Part shown: positions 47,023 to 55,991 of the stretch, one piece after another
How positions within the stretch are numbered: position 1 is the first letter of the stretch
Layout of the letters: every line of letters begins with the position of its first letter
NCBI GenBank assembly: GCA_016743235.1
Contig: VRZD01000004.1
Location: 62,001-126,000 of the forward strand
Length of the DNA stretch: 64,000 nt
Direction of reading: 5' to 3'
DNA from: Pantanalinema sp. GBBB05
GTDB taxonomy: Bacteria; Cyanobacteriota; Cyanobacteriia; Leptolyngbyales; Leptolyngbyaceae
Position numbers and translations under genes: made by a program
Notes under the pieces: generated by a model
Databases searched by the model: none
What the model was told of the DNA's origin: nothing
Seen by the model: the letters and a program-made list of their open reading frames with translations, nothing else

Positions 47023-47359
47023 CTAGAACGTTTCCTCTCTATTTTGTAACAGATTATGAAGTATCGGCAATCTTAATTGATTGGCGATTTTGGTAGGGGG
47101 GATAAAGTTTTACTTATGAATGGGGTAGGGAGATGAGAAAAATGAGGGAGATAGGGAGATGAGGAGATGAGGGAGATGGGGAGATAAAGAGATGAGGGAG
47201 ATGGGGGAGATGGGGAGACAGATAAGAAGTGCCTACCTTCCTCACCTTCCCTACCTTCCCTACCTTCCTCACCTTACTGGATAGAACGGTTTTCCTCCTG
47301 TCAGAGTCATATGGGGCAAGCTAACGTGGAAGGACAATTGCGATCGCGGCGGCATAACG
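47023..47359. other. Intergenic region of about 340 bp with low-complexity tract
   Basis: Most of this gap is the purine/pyrimidine tract described separately. The remaining bases hold the promoters for the divergent DUF2993 and 47360 genes. No RNA gene is seen. Confidence 0.4.
47121..47277. repeat. Purine-rich then pyrimidine-rich tandem tract
   Basis: From about 47121 to 47225 the plus strand is nearly all G and A in repeated GGGAGATGAG/GAGATGGGGAG units; from 47231 to 47277 it is nearly all C and T in CTACCTTCC/CTCACCTTCC units. The two arms are similar but not exactly complementary. See findings. Confidence 0.8.
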
Positions 47360-48025
47360 ATGATTCCTGACGCTCTGAACTCAATATTTGGTCAAGCTTT
47401 TCCAGCCAATTTTATGGCGCAGTTAGAGACTGGGCTACCTGGATTTACGCCAATGGATATTCCATGTGAGGACATGATTGGCTGGGGGCTAGAGGGAGCG
47501 ATCCTGAATACGGAACTCCGGGTGCTGCTGCAAGCGATTAAAGCGGCAGGAGCTTACTGTCGGGGCGAACAGGAACTTGCCCAAACGGAGGCATGGCGAA
47601 TTTTGACGATCGCCTTCGATGCCCTGAAAGGTGGCTGGATCCGGGGGCTGGCGATTAGTGTGATTAAAGCCTTGACGGGCAGCAGTGCCTTTGCCACGTT
47701 AGGCTTTATGGTCTGCACTCAACTGATTCCGACGCTACTAAAGGTGATGCAGAATGAGATGACGTTGGAAGAAGCCGTTTCGCAAGTCGGATTACGCCCA
47801 TTACTGGCAGGATTAGTGACCACAGTAGCGCTGTTGTTCCCCGCGATCGGCATGGTGCTGGTTAGCGCGGTCGTATTGCGAGCCATTTGGCAAGAGATTT
47901 CTCCGGAATGGAAGGAATCTATGCAACAAACCATGACCGATAACCTGAAAGCCGCTCAACAATCAGTCGATACCTTGCTGGAACACGTCACCCAAACCAC
48001 CTGGAATTGGGCAATGGGTGGATAA
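47360..48025 (+). CDS. Hypothetical protein with membrane-segment pair
   Basis: 221 residues. I do not recognise the family. The N-terminal part is a mixed soluble region; two hydrophobic segments lie near 'GSSAFATLGFMVCTQLIPTL' and 'LLAGLVTTVALLFPAIGMVL'. The C-terminus is helical and acidic/glutamine-rich. It looks like a real gene from length and composition, but no domain or motif can be named. No partner is obvious. Confidence 0.6.
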   Translation: MIPDALNSIFGQAFPANFMAQLETGLPGFTPMDIPCEDMIGWGLEGAILNTELRVLLQAIKAAGAYCRGEQELAQTEAWRILTIAFDALKGGWIRGLAISVIKALTGSSAFATLGFMVCTQLIPTLLKVMQNEMTLEEAVSQVGLRPLLAGLVTTVALLFPAIGMVLVSAVVLRAIWQEISPEWKESMQQTMTDNLKAAQQSVDTLLEHVTQTTWNWAMGG

Positions 48026-48146
48026 AAACGCTGGGTTGAGACGATCGCATCATCAATGGGTACTCTGTCAGGTAGGAGTAATTTCGCCACTGAGGAAAAT
48101 CGAGGCGGATTGCTGACTAGCAAACCCTTGATGTTGATTAACCACT

Positions 48147-49895
48147 GTGGTGCATTTATCGTTTAGTCAATCTTGGCGCTACCCGATCGCTGGCTTACTG
48201 ACGCTGGGATTAGCCGCTTGCCAAGCCGGACAATCTCAGCCCCTCCGTCCCGAGCCGTTACCTCAGGACGAATCTATTCAGGTTTATACCAATCACGAAC
48301 CGGCTTCCAGTTATACAGAACCCTATCGCCAGCAAATCCGTGATGGTGATGATTTAGAGCAGATTTTGGTTGCCACGATCGCCAGTGCCGAGCACACCGT
48401 CGATGTCGCCGTACAGGAATTACGCCTCCCTAAAGTGGCAGCGGCTCTAGTTGAGCGTCAGCAGGCAGGAGTCCGAGTTCGGGTCGTGTTGGAGAACACC
48501 TATTCCCGCCCATTTAGCCAATTTACGCCTGAGGAAGTGAAGCGTTTACCCGATCGCGAACGGAGTCGCTATCAAGAATTTCGCCAATTAGTGGATTTGG
48601 ATCAGGATGGTCAACTGAGTGCCACTGAAATTACTCAGGGTGATGCCTTGGTAATGCTTGATCGGGCAAAAGTCCCTCGGATTGATGACACTGCCGATGG
48701 CTCCGCTGGTAGCAATTTGATGCACCATAAGTTTCTGGTTGTGGACGATCGCATCGTGATCGTGACTTCAGCAAACTGGACTACTAGTGATGTCCATGGA
48801 GATTTTAAAACCCCGAGTAGCCAGGGCAACGCCAATAATTTACTCAAAATTACCAGTCCAGAACTCGCGCAAGTCTTTACGCAAGAATTTAATGTCATGT
48901 GGGGTGACGGACCGGGAGGCAAGCCAAACAGTCGGTTTGGGGTGAAAAAGCCATTTCGTCCCGCCCGATCGCTGATGGTAGGGCAAACACAGGTAGAGGT
49001 ACAGTTTTCCCCCAGTAGCCGAACCGTTCCCTGGGAGCAAACCAGTAATGGACTGATTGGTAAAACATTAGCTACGGGCAAACAATCGATCGAGCTAGCG
49101 TTGTTTGTATTTTCCGATCAGCAACTCGTTAATCAATTGGCTCCTAATCATCGACAGGAGACTGAGATCCGCGCCTTAATTGATCCGCAATTTGCCTATC
49201 GATCGTACAGTGAAGCGTTAGATATGCTGGGGATCGTCCTAGCAGAAAACTGTCAGCTAGAAACCGAAAACGCCCCCTGGCAACCCGCGATCGCCACTGT
49301 CGGAGTGCCTCGAATGCCGCCGGGTGATTTGCTACATCACAAATTTGGTATTGTCGATCAACAAACGGTGATTACAGGCTCCCATAACTGGACAGAGGCC
49401 GCTAATACCGGCAACGACGAAACCGTACTCGTGATCCATAATCCTGTCGTCGCCGCCCATTACCAGCGAGAATTTGAGCGGCTGTACGCTAATGCCATTC
49501 TGGGAGTTCCACCGACCATTCGCCAGCAGGCAGAAGCCCAAAAGCGCCAGTGTGCAAAACTCCAAGCTGCCACTGCAAAAGCACCTTCAGTAACAGTGGC
49601 AACTCGCCAATCTGCGTCTGCGACCACCACTCCGCCTCTGGCAACCAAACCAACCCATGCCACCAAGCCAACAGTAGCTCCTGCTAAACAGCCGTCCCAA
49701 TCCACCTCACGAGTCAATTTGAATACCGCGACTCAGGCAGAACTGGAAGCCTTGCCTGGAGTAGGTCCCAGTCTAGCCAAACGGATTATCGCGGCTCGTC
49801 AGCGGCAACAGTTTCGATCGCTTGCCGATCTCGATCGAGTTTCTGGCGTAGGCCCTAAGCTGTTGAAGAAGCTGCAAAATCACATCACCTGGTAG
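48147..49895 (+). CDS. Lipoprotein phospholipase-D-like nuclease with EF-hand and C-terminal HhH
   Basis: 582 residues in an unusual domain order. Lipobox LGLAAC (20-25) puts Cys25 as the lipidated residue. A first PLD half has 'HHKFLVVD' (H193, K195, D200) with 'SANWT' after it. A calcium-type EF-hand loop lies inside at about D150-E161 ('DLDQDGQLSATE'). A second PLD half has 'HHKFGIVD'. A low-complexity Ala/Thr/Pro linker leads to a ComEA-type HhH DNA-binding end ('LNTATQAELEALPGVGPSLA'). Both catalytic motifs are present. A surface nuclease acting on DNA is a reasonable inference. GTG start. Confidence 0.88.
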   Translation: MVHLSFSQSWRYPIAGLLTLGLAACQAGQSQPLRPEPLPQDESIQVYTNHEPASSYTEPYRQQIRDGDDLEQILVATIASAEHTVDVAVQELRLPKVAAALVERQQAGVRVRVVLENTYSRPFSQFTPEEVKRLPDRERSRYQEFRQLVDLDQDGQLSATEITQGDALVMLDRAKVPRIDDTADGSAGSNLMHHKFLVVDDRIVIVTSANWTTSDVHGDFKTPSSQGNANNLLKITSPELAQVFTQEFNVMWGDGPGGKPNSRFGVKKPFRPARSLMVGQTQVEVQFSPSSRTVPWEQTSNGLIGKTLATGKQSIELALFVFSDQQLVNQLAPNHRQETEIRALIDPQFAYRSYSEALDMLGIVLAENCQLETENAPWQPAIATVGVPRMPPGDLLHHKFGIVDQQTVITGSHNWTEAANTGNDETVLVIHNPVVAAHYQREFERLYANAILGVPPTIRQQAEAQKRQCAKLQAATAKAPSVTVATRQSASATTTPPLATKPTHATKPTVAPAKQPSQSTSRVNLNTATQAELEALPGVGPSLAKRIIAARQRQQFRSLADLDRVSGVGPKLLKKLQNHITW

Positions 49896-49897
49896 CG

Positions 49898-50590
49898 CTA
49901 TTTCGTTAACCCATGTTCTAAGGCAAAACGGACTAATTCCGTCCGACTATTTGTGCCGGTTTTGCTAAACAAGCGGCTGACGTATTTCTCGACATTACGC
50001 ACACTGGTATCCAGCCGACGGGCAATCTCCTTATTCATCAGCCCATCGACGACCAATTCCAGGACACTTTGTTCTCTGGGAGTAAAGTCAAATTTCAGCG
50101 GACTGGGGGTTTGAGGAATTGCTCCCCGTTGTTGCAACATCCGCTTAATTTCTTCAATCTGCCGCACCACTTCTTCAATCTTGTGCGGTTCGCCATCCGA
50201 GGCAGCCGCTTGGAGCGATTTTTGTTTCTCTAATAGGTTGGAAACGATCGCGACCAATTCCTCTGGATCAAAGGGTTTGGAGAGATAGGCATCACACCCA
50301 GCGTTATAACCTTGAATACGATCAGTGGTCATGCCCCGAGCCGTCAGAAACACGATCGGCAGGGTTTTGAACTGAGGATCATCGCGCAGTTGTTGGAGAA
50401 ATTGGTAGCCATCCATTTGCGGCATCATGATATCTGTGATCACCAGATCTGGCGATTTCTGCTGTGCCAACTCCAGTCCTTCACGGGCATTACTGGCAAC
50501 ATCCACCTCAAACCCACTGTCTTGTAGGTAGGCTTGTACTGCCTCGCGTAAAGCTGGCTCATCATCAACCAGTAACAGGTGTCCCGACAT
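49898..50590 (-). CDS. Response regulator with LuxR-type HTH output
   Basis: 230 residues. Receiver domain: 'LLLVDDEPALREA', phospho-acceptor Asp in 'VITDIMMPQMDGYQF', 'FLTARG' and Lys in 'AYLSKPFDP'. A linker of about 40 residues precedes a LuxR/NarL-type HTH ('FTPREQSVLELVVDGLMNKEIA'). It resembles cyanobacterial NarL-type regulators, perhaps the Ycf29 group, but I would not name the target. No kinase is adjacent. It converges on the phospholipase-D gene with a 2 bp gap. Confidence 0.92.
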   Translation of the reverse strand: MSGHLLLVDDEPALREAVQAYLQDSGFEVDVASNAREGLELAQQKSPDLVITDIMMPQMDGYQFLQQLRDDPQFKTLPIVFLTARGMTTDRIQGYNAGCDAYLSKPFDPEELVAIVSNLLEKQKSLQAAASDGEPHKIEEVVRQIEEIKRMLQQRGAIPQTPSPLKFDFTPREQSVLELVVDGLMNKEIARRLDTSVRNVEKYVSRLFSKTGTNSRTELVRFALEHGLTK

Positions 50591-50717
50591 CTGGTTCCCT
50601 TGCTCCTACATGCGTTACCTTCCCTATTTTAGCGATTTCAACGATCACGATGTACCTCCTGATCGAGTCGTCAATTCTTGTAGAGTGGGGAATGATTTGG
50701 ATGCCAAGAGGTGACCT

Positions 50718-51233
50718 ATGAGCAATTTCATCTGGACTCAGCACATTCCCGCGATCGCCGTTGTGACCCTCGCGATCGGATCAACCTGGCTCACAGCTCA
50801 ATCGAAACTGCCTAAGCCTCCTGAAAAGCCGATTCCTCCCATCCCACCGCAAGATCGCATTTTGTTACCCAATCCCTACAAGGTCTATACCAATGGTTCA
50901 TTGGTGACTAATGCTCCTTATCGGGGAGCCACTGCCAAAAACCTACCCATTGTGAATACCTTTACTGGAACTCCCGGTTGCTATGTTGCCTGTTATTCTC
51001 GAACAGCTACCAATAGTGTTTATTCTGTCGGGGATGGCATTTACGTCATGGGACAAGTGCGAGTTCCCGGTAGCTATGCTGGACGAATTTGCCTGCCTAA
51101 AGGTTTTGAGGCAGCGGATATCAGTGCTGAATTTCAATTCAAACGCTTATGTATGGAACAACTACCCAAAGTTTGCCGTAATTATTCCTGTTGGGCAGGT
51201 GGAGATACCGGGGGTTGGTTTGGTACGCCCTAA
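50718..51233 (+). CDS. Secreted Cys-rich hypothetical protein
   Basis: 171 residues. An N-terminal hydrophobic segment ('IPAIAVVTLAIGSTWLTA') looks like a signal sequence, followed by a Pro-rich stretch and then a folded part with six Cys (CYVAC, ICLPK, LCMEQ, VCRNYSC), consistent with disulfide bonds outside the cell. The family is not recognised. It is 127 bp from the divergent response-regulator gene. Confidence 0.65.
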   Translation: MSNFIWTQHIPAIAVVTLAIGSTWLTAQSKLPKPPEKPIPPIPPQDRILLPNPYKVYTNGSLVTNAPYRGATAKNLPIVNTFTGTPGCYVACYSRTATNSVYSVGDGIYVMGQVRVPGSYAGRICLPKGFEAADISAEFQFKRLCMEQLPKVCRNYSCWAGGDTGGWFGTP

Positions 51234-51671
51234 CTCAACGCTAATGACCTAAACATGGGAGGTCACTGGCACAGAGATGAGTTGGTTTCTTCTGAGCGAT
51301 CGGACAAAAAAGTTGCACCATCCTTTGTTTAGCCGCATCACTAAACTAAATGCTTCTATCAGTTCAGCGGCATAGCAAACAGTCACCTAAGATATTGTAG
51401 TCAGTATCACTTTTACTACAGAATTAGAAATATCTATTTCATTGTCAAACTTTAGTTCGCTACTATATCTAGTTGATAGTGAGTCACGTTAAGTCTGATC
51501 ATCTACGATCACGACCAACCATTTTGAGATTTTAGATCTAACCAATATTGCCAGTGCAATCACCACAATATTTGGCAATTGAATACTCTATTGATTTAAG
51601 ATCCCTCTTCCCAAGGCGAGCTACTGACCTAGATGGTGACGAAATTGCCATCGAGAGTGTATTGATGGGTG
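51234..51671. other. Intergenic region of about 440 bp
   Basis: AT-rich, with a TGACCT/AGGTCA inverted repeat at about 51244-51265. In frame with the end near 51583 there is a short stretch reading like a C-terminal coding remnant ('ILDLTNIASAITTIFGN'), but stop codons upstream limit it and I do not call a gene. No RNA gene is seen. Confidence 0.4.
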
Positions 51672-52778
51672 CTATAGGTCAATATCTGCCCAAATTGCCG
51701 CATGGTCTGAGGCGGCATGAATGGCTTGAGTCATTTCGGCATAGTGCGGGAAAAGAGTGCCGTTCTTGCCTCCCCACACACCCTGACGAAAAACACCACC
51801 GCTGCTCACCCGATCGAATAGTGCCGGGGATAGCAGTAAGTAATCGATTTTTTGCGAGGCAGTACCATTGCCATAGGTTCCGGGTCGGCCATCGCTGACG
51901 AACGATGGATGCAGACTAATATCACGCAGATCTGACCGATCCGCTAACAGCGGCTCTAACGGTTTGCTGGTTGGGGTGTCGTTCAAATCTCCAGCAATCA
52001 CGATCAACTCAATCCCTTCCCGCTTACGTTGCTCATAGATTTCTCGGACTCGCTGTGCCTGCGATCGACGTTTGGCATTTGACGCAGTTTGCGAGCCAAA
52101 TCCCTTGCTTTTAAAGTGATTGACCAGGACAAGCAACGTTGTCTGACCAACCCGAATCGTAAACTCTGGGCAGTCTCGACTAAAGATGGGAAACTCTCCC
52201 TGCCTGTCATTGATATGACTTACCATCGATTCAATTTGGCATCCAGGCTTAGTCAGAATCCCAACATCAATTCCCCGCTCATCATTTCCATCAATCAGCA
52301 TCGTTTCCCGATAATCAGCCGCGATCGGCTTCAGTAGTTGCTGATTGAAGTGATTTAAGGCAATCCGATTCTCCGCTTCAACCACAGTTAGGATATCCGC
52401 ATTGACATCTTGAATCACCCGCGCGGTCATCTTCATGGCAATGGCATTCACAGGTTCGGTTTTCAAATCGACCCAACCTACCCAATCACCGCGCCCTTCA
52501 GCCACAATTTCAGGTGAACCGCTGCGGGAGCGTTTCAAGAACTCCCCGCGGTTCTGCCGCAAGATCACATACGGAGAATTATCACTTTTCAGCAAGTCCA
52601 GACGATCGAGAGATGCCAGAATTTCGGACTTTATTGCCGTTGTGTATACAGGCTCCAGCAACAGACTGTTCAGGCGGCTATATTCAGTCAGGATGGGCTT
52701 TCCCGCCTCCCAATCTTCCAGATTCATCGCCCGAACCCGGGAAAACAAGTTTTCCACGTTAAATGCAGCAATCCGCAT
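51672..52778 (-). CDS. Endonuclease/exonuclease/phosphatase (EEP) family protein
   Basis: About 368 residues from Met28 (MRIAAFNVENLF); the frame extends to 52859, whose hydrophobic start 'IVPLCLFLTAAVSNL' could be a signal peptide if the longer form is used. Core motifs 'FNVENLF', 'LTVVEAEN', 'VNHFKSKG', 'VIAGDLNDTP' and 'SDHAAIWADI' are the EEP metal and catalytic boxes. It can act on DNA or phosphoesters; substrate unknown. It sits 20-100 bp downstream of the RNase T2 gene on the same strand. Confidence 0.88.
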   Translation of the reverse strand: MRIAAFNVENLFSRVRAMNLEDWEAGKPILTEYSRLNSLLLEPVYTTAIKSEILASLDRLDLLKSDNSPYVILRQNRGEFLKRSRSGSPEIVAEGRGDWVGWVDLKTEPVNAIAMKMTARVIQDVNADILTVVEAENRIALNHFNQQLLKPIAADYRETMLIDGNDERGIDVGILTKPGCQIESMVSHINDRQGEFPIFSRDCPEFTIRVGQTTLLVLVNHFKSKGFGSQTASNAKRRSQAQRVREIYEQRKREGIELIVIAGDLNDTPTSKPLEPLLADRSDLRDISLHPSFVSDGRPGTYGNGTASQKIDYLLLSPALFDRVSSGGVFRQGVWGGKNGTLFPHYAEMTQAIHAASDHAAIWADIDL

Positions 52779-52879
52779 ACCCTGTCGCTCCAATTTCAAG
52801 TTACTGACGGCAGCAGTCAAAAACAAGCAGAGAGGCACGATCGTACCTCTCCAGTCCACTAAATCAGGTTATGCCGGGA

Positions 52880-53884
52880 TTAATTCAACCCTGCTGGATC
52901 AACTTCTCCAAGGGCACAGCCTGCTGGCACTGTTCGACCGGCAGCTAACAGATCTGCAATTGAGGTATCACCCTGAATCTCACCTTTGAGGTTAATCTGA
53001 AGCTCGACCACCATGTTCTCGCGATCGTCGTCAATATCTCTTTGACACTGTACCTGTACCTTGGTTCCTGCTCCTGCATTAAAGGCAGCATCAAACTGCT
53101 GACGAATTTCAGCCGAGGATAAGGAGTCACCAATGTTGTTAGCAAACAGCTCACGAACGGATGAGGTATTGACCTGATCGAGCAGCGCGATCGACTCTTG
53201 ATAATATTCCTCAGGTGAAGCGCTGTAGCAAGTGCCATGTTTATACCATTCATGCAGATGTAGATCGGAAGCAAATCCTGGCATCTTTTCCGCTAGGGCA
53301 GTGCGCGTTGCTGCCGATAGATCAATGGGTGGCAATTCTGACCAGCGATTTTCTTTGTCCAGGCGTTGCAGGTTTGGACTAACGTTGCAATAGATATTTT
53401 GATTGGGCTGAGGCCATAGACCATGTAACACCAGATTAGTTGCATCAAATCGTTGGGCTGTTTGGCTTTGGCATTCTGGCTTATTGGGCTTAGTTTCACA
53501 AAAAGAGGGTTGCCAACTTAGGGCAAGTAAATACTCTTGATTACCGGCTTGATCTGGCTGATCTGGGGTATCAGGAGCAGAAGTCCCTAAAAGTCGCCCA
53601 CACTGTACGGATACCCAACGCGTGGGCGGATTAGCTCCCTCAATTTTAAGTAAGTAATGGGAAGCATCTGCTCGATTTTTGCCAATCACCGGATAGGTGG
53701 TTTGAGGATGCAACCGAATATTTCCGGGGTTGCTGCCGCGCCGGATTGACTCTACTGCTACACAAGCTTCCTTGGCAATGAAGCGATCGTCGAGCGCAAT
53801 GAACGCATAAGCTGTTTTAGACCACAGCGTTAAAAAGCAGCCTAATGAGATCAAAAATAAAAACCATCGTTTCAGTCTTAGCAT
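52880..53884 (-). CDS. Ribonuclease T2 family protein
   Basis: 334 residues with a signal peptide ('FLFLISLGCFLTLWSKTAYA'), an N-terminal SH3-like part and the T2 domain. Catalytic segments are 'VLHGLWPQ' (His154) and 'HEWYKHGTC' (Glu212, Lys215, His216), intact. A secreted or periplasmic RNase with broad specificity is expected. It lies 20 bp upstream of the EEP gene's longest frame and probably shares its transcript. Confidence 0.93.
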   Translation of the reverse strand: MLRLKRWFLFLISLGCFLTLWSKTAYAFIALDDRFIAKEACVAVESIRRGSNPGNIRLHPQTTYPVIGKNRADASHYLLKIEGANPPTRWVSVQCGRLLGTSAPDTPDQPDQAGNQEYLLALSWQPSFCETKPNKPECQSQTAQRFDATNLVLHGLWPQPNQNIYCNVSPNLQRLDKENRWSELPPIDLSAATRTALAEKMPGFASDLHLHEWYKHGTCYSASPEEYYQESIALLDQVNTSSVRELFANNIGDSLSSAEIRQQFDAAFNAGAGTKVQVQCQRDIDDDRENMVVELQINLKGEIQGDTSIADLLAAGRTVPAGCALGEVDPAGLN

Positions 53885-54280
53885 TGCTATCTTCTTCCTC
53901 CTTCAAGACAGGCTACATAGCCGAAGTTTTGAGCTATGTAGGATTACTAGTGCTGTTAAAAACTTGATATTGTGATTTTTTTGCTATCAAATTGCGGCTC
54001 TACAACCACTTAGATATCGATATCAATTCACTATCTTTTGTAAGAACAATATTGTTTATAGTTCCTATGTAGAGCAGTCCTAATCTAGACAACGTCAGGA
54101 AACGATGGCATCACCCTTAAGGGTACTTTCGTAGACATGCAAATCGTCAGTGATTTGAGTGATTTAAGCTAGATGCAAAGCTTTTCTCTCTCATCGGCAA
54201 GCCCGCAAAGATAGCCACCTCCAGGTAACATCAATTGCCACTGTCTCCTGTCGTCGCGATCGCTAATAGAACTAGTTTAT
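53885..54280. other. Intergenic region of about 400 bp
   Basis: Holds the RNase T2 promoter and 3' region of the VanW gene. A short palindrome ACCCTTAAGGGT lies near 54113. Otherwise no structure or gene is seen. Confidence 0.4.
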
Positions 54281-55123
54281 CTATCCTTCAACCACAATCA
54301 CTGGGTTACTCTCTGCACAGGGCTTATAAACACTAATTGCATGGTAGTCAAGCTGCCATACCAATGGTTCAGGCGGAAATTGCAATTCCGGGTTTGGAGT
54401 CAAGTTAGCCGGTAAATTACGCACATATCGTTGTGTGGCAACAATCCAGCCAGAAATACCATTTACTGACGGAGATGGCAGCTCTTGCAACACCATTGAG
54501 TTCACTTTAACCTGCCAGGGATCAGGGGCTTGCCCCCATAAACTAGAGATAACTTGACCAGTTTCGGGTAATACCTCTAAGCGCAACTGTAGCGGTACCG
54601 CACTATGATTCCGTACAATCAAATCTTTATATCCATACGCAACCGCAGCATCCTGTCCGAGTTGGTAAAAGCGATTCACGCCATACGCATCGATACTATG
54701 GCAATGCCGCTCCAGAATCTGGCAACCTGAGGTCAAGAATAGATGAAACAAATTAGTGGCAATTAAGCATAATCCGCCTCCCACCCCTGTTTGCACCTGA
54801 CCCCGTACAAACACAGGACCTTCCTTAAAGCCATTCCGCACAGTTGGGTCACCCACACGATGGCAAAAGCTAAAGATTTGTCCCGAATCCAGTCGAAGCT
54901 GATGAATTTTGCTCGTCGCTAATTGCAGGTTAGCAATGCGATTTTTCCGGATTTCTGGACTGCCGCGATCGGGAATCGCGGTGACAGATTCACCCCATAA
55001 ATGGGTGTAATCATGAGAGTGGTGGGGCGTTTGTTGTCGAGCATAAAACAAAGGGTAACCACGGAGAAAATTCTTAGCAGACTTGTATCCAATCCGTAGT
55101 GATCGCTTCGTTTTTTTCAGCAT
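54281..55123 (-). CDS. VanW family protein
   Basis: 280 residues. Family boxes are 'FSFCHRVGDPTVRNGFKEGP' and 'GVGGGLCLIATNLFHLF'. VanW occurs in some vancomycin-resistance clusters and widely elsewhere; its biochemical role is not settled. No other resistance genes lie here. The start of the protein is basic and non-hydrophobic, so it is probably cytosolic. Confidence 0.88.
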   Translation of the reverse strand: MLKKTKRSLRIGYKSAKNFLRGYPLFYARQQTPHHSHDYTHLWGESVTAIPDRGSPEIRKNRIANLQLATSKIHQLRLDSGQIFSFCHRVGDPTVRNGFKEGPVFVRGQVQTGVGGGLCLIATNLFHLFLTSGCQILERHCHSIDAYGVNRFYQLGQDAAVAYGYKDLIVRNHSAVPLQLRLEVLPETGQVISSLWGQAPDPWQVKVNSMVLQELPSPSVNGISGWIVATQRYVRNLPANLTPNPELQFPPEPLVWQLDYHAISVYKPCAESNPVIVVEG

Positions 55124-55218
55124 GAATATCCTTGATCAAGGAACTAAACAGGCATTTTACAGAGATGGATCAGGCAATATGCTTGAACTCTAGCCACCGA
55201 CAACGAACTGTATTCCCA

Positions 55219-55764
55219 TCAACTCTTTTCTCGATCGGCACTACCTTGAACACTAATTCCTTTCAGGATCAAATTTTCCATCATCGCTTCTCCGACTTTA
55301 GAAATCTCTTGATCTTTCCGCTGCAACAGTTCATAAAATGACTTACTTTTTTGAACTTGATCTAGTTCAGACTCAAGGTTCCCCAAATTAACGATTAGAT
55401 CTGTTTTCCAATCACTTAAAACAATCAGAGCATCGGCTGAAGAAATACATCGTTCATAGGGTTTTAAGATAGATGCAACAATCGTTAGAATTGTTAGAAA
55501 TAATCCCAGCAAGCCCAAAATCGCCTTTGAGTTAATAAAATCATTACTAACGGCGTAGGTCAAAAATGCTGAATAGGTAGGGATTAAAAAAGAGAAAAAG
55601 TAATTTGCGTTTCTAAAAAACTTGTGATTCTTCTTCGCAATATCCAAATGGTAATGATATCGTCCAAAGATTTCGATCAGTAGTTGACTGAGATATTGAT
55701 CAGGAATATGGGCTGTAGTATCAAATATCAGCTCCTTAAAGTTCCTATCATGATTTTTAGTCAT
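55219..55764 (-). CDS. SLATT-like two-helix membrane protein
   Basis: About 181 residues from Met17 (MTKNHDRNF). Two adjacent hydrophobic helices ('YFFSFLIPTYSAFLTYAV' and 'AILGLLGLFLTILTIVASIL') and a long C-terminal helical region ('LDQVQKSKSFYELLQRKDQE') match the SLATT/DUF4231 layout. SLATT proteins are proposed pore-forming effectors in nucleotide-signalling conflict systems. No SMODS, SLOG or cyclase partner is visible here. The DNA is markedly AT-rich compared with its neighbours, which suggests acquisition from outside. Confidence 0.6.
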   Translation of the reverse strand: MTKNHDRNFKELIFDTTAHIPDQYLSQLLIEIFGRYHYHLDIAKKNHKFFRNANYFFSFLIPTYSAFLTYAVSNDFINSKAILGLLGLFLTILTIVASILKPYERCISSADALIVLSDWKTDLIVNLGNLESELDQVQKSKSFYELLQRKDQEISKVGEAMMENLILKGISVQGSADREKS

Positions 55765-55991
55765 GCAACTTACTACCGAAGGATCCTTACACCTGAATGA
55801 GCAACGAGACATGAGAGAAGGCTGTCTACAAACTGAGGTGCAGCGTAGAACACCATCATCTAGCGATCGCTACCTCGCGGAAACTAGAGCCATAGTTTTC
55901 TGCTGAGAAATTTTATCATGAAGTAGTGGCTATTTGTTTCAGAGAGAGTAATTCTGCAACAAATAGCCACTTCAGCGTCGGCAGACAGAGC

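Noticed and set aside
51548..51898. 116-codon plus-strand frame at the EEP gene 3' end
   Set aside because: Most of it lies opposite the well-supported EEP coding region.
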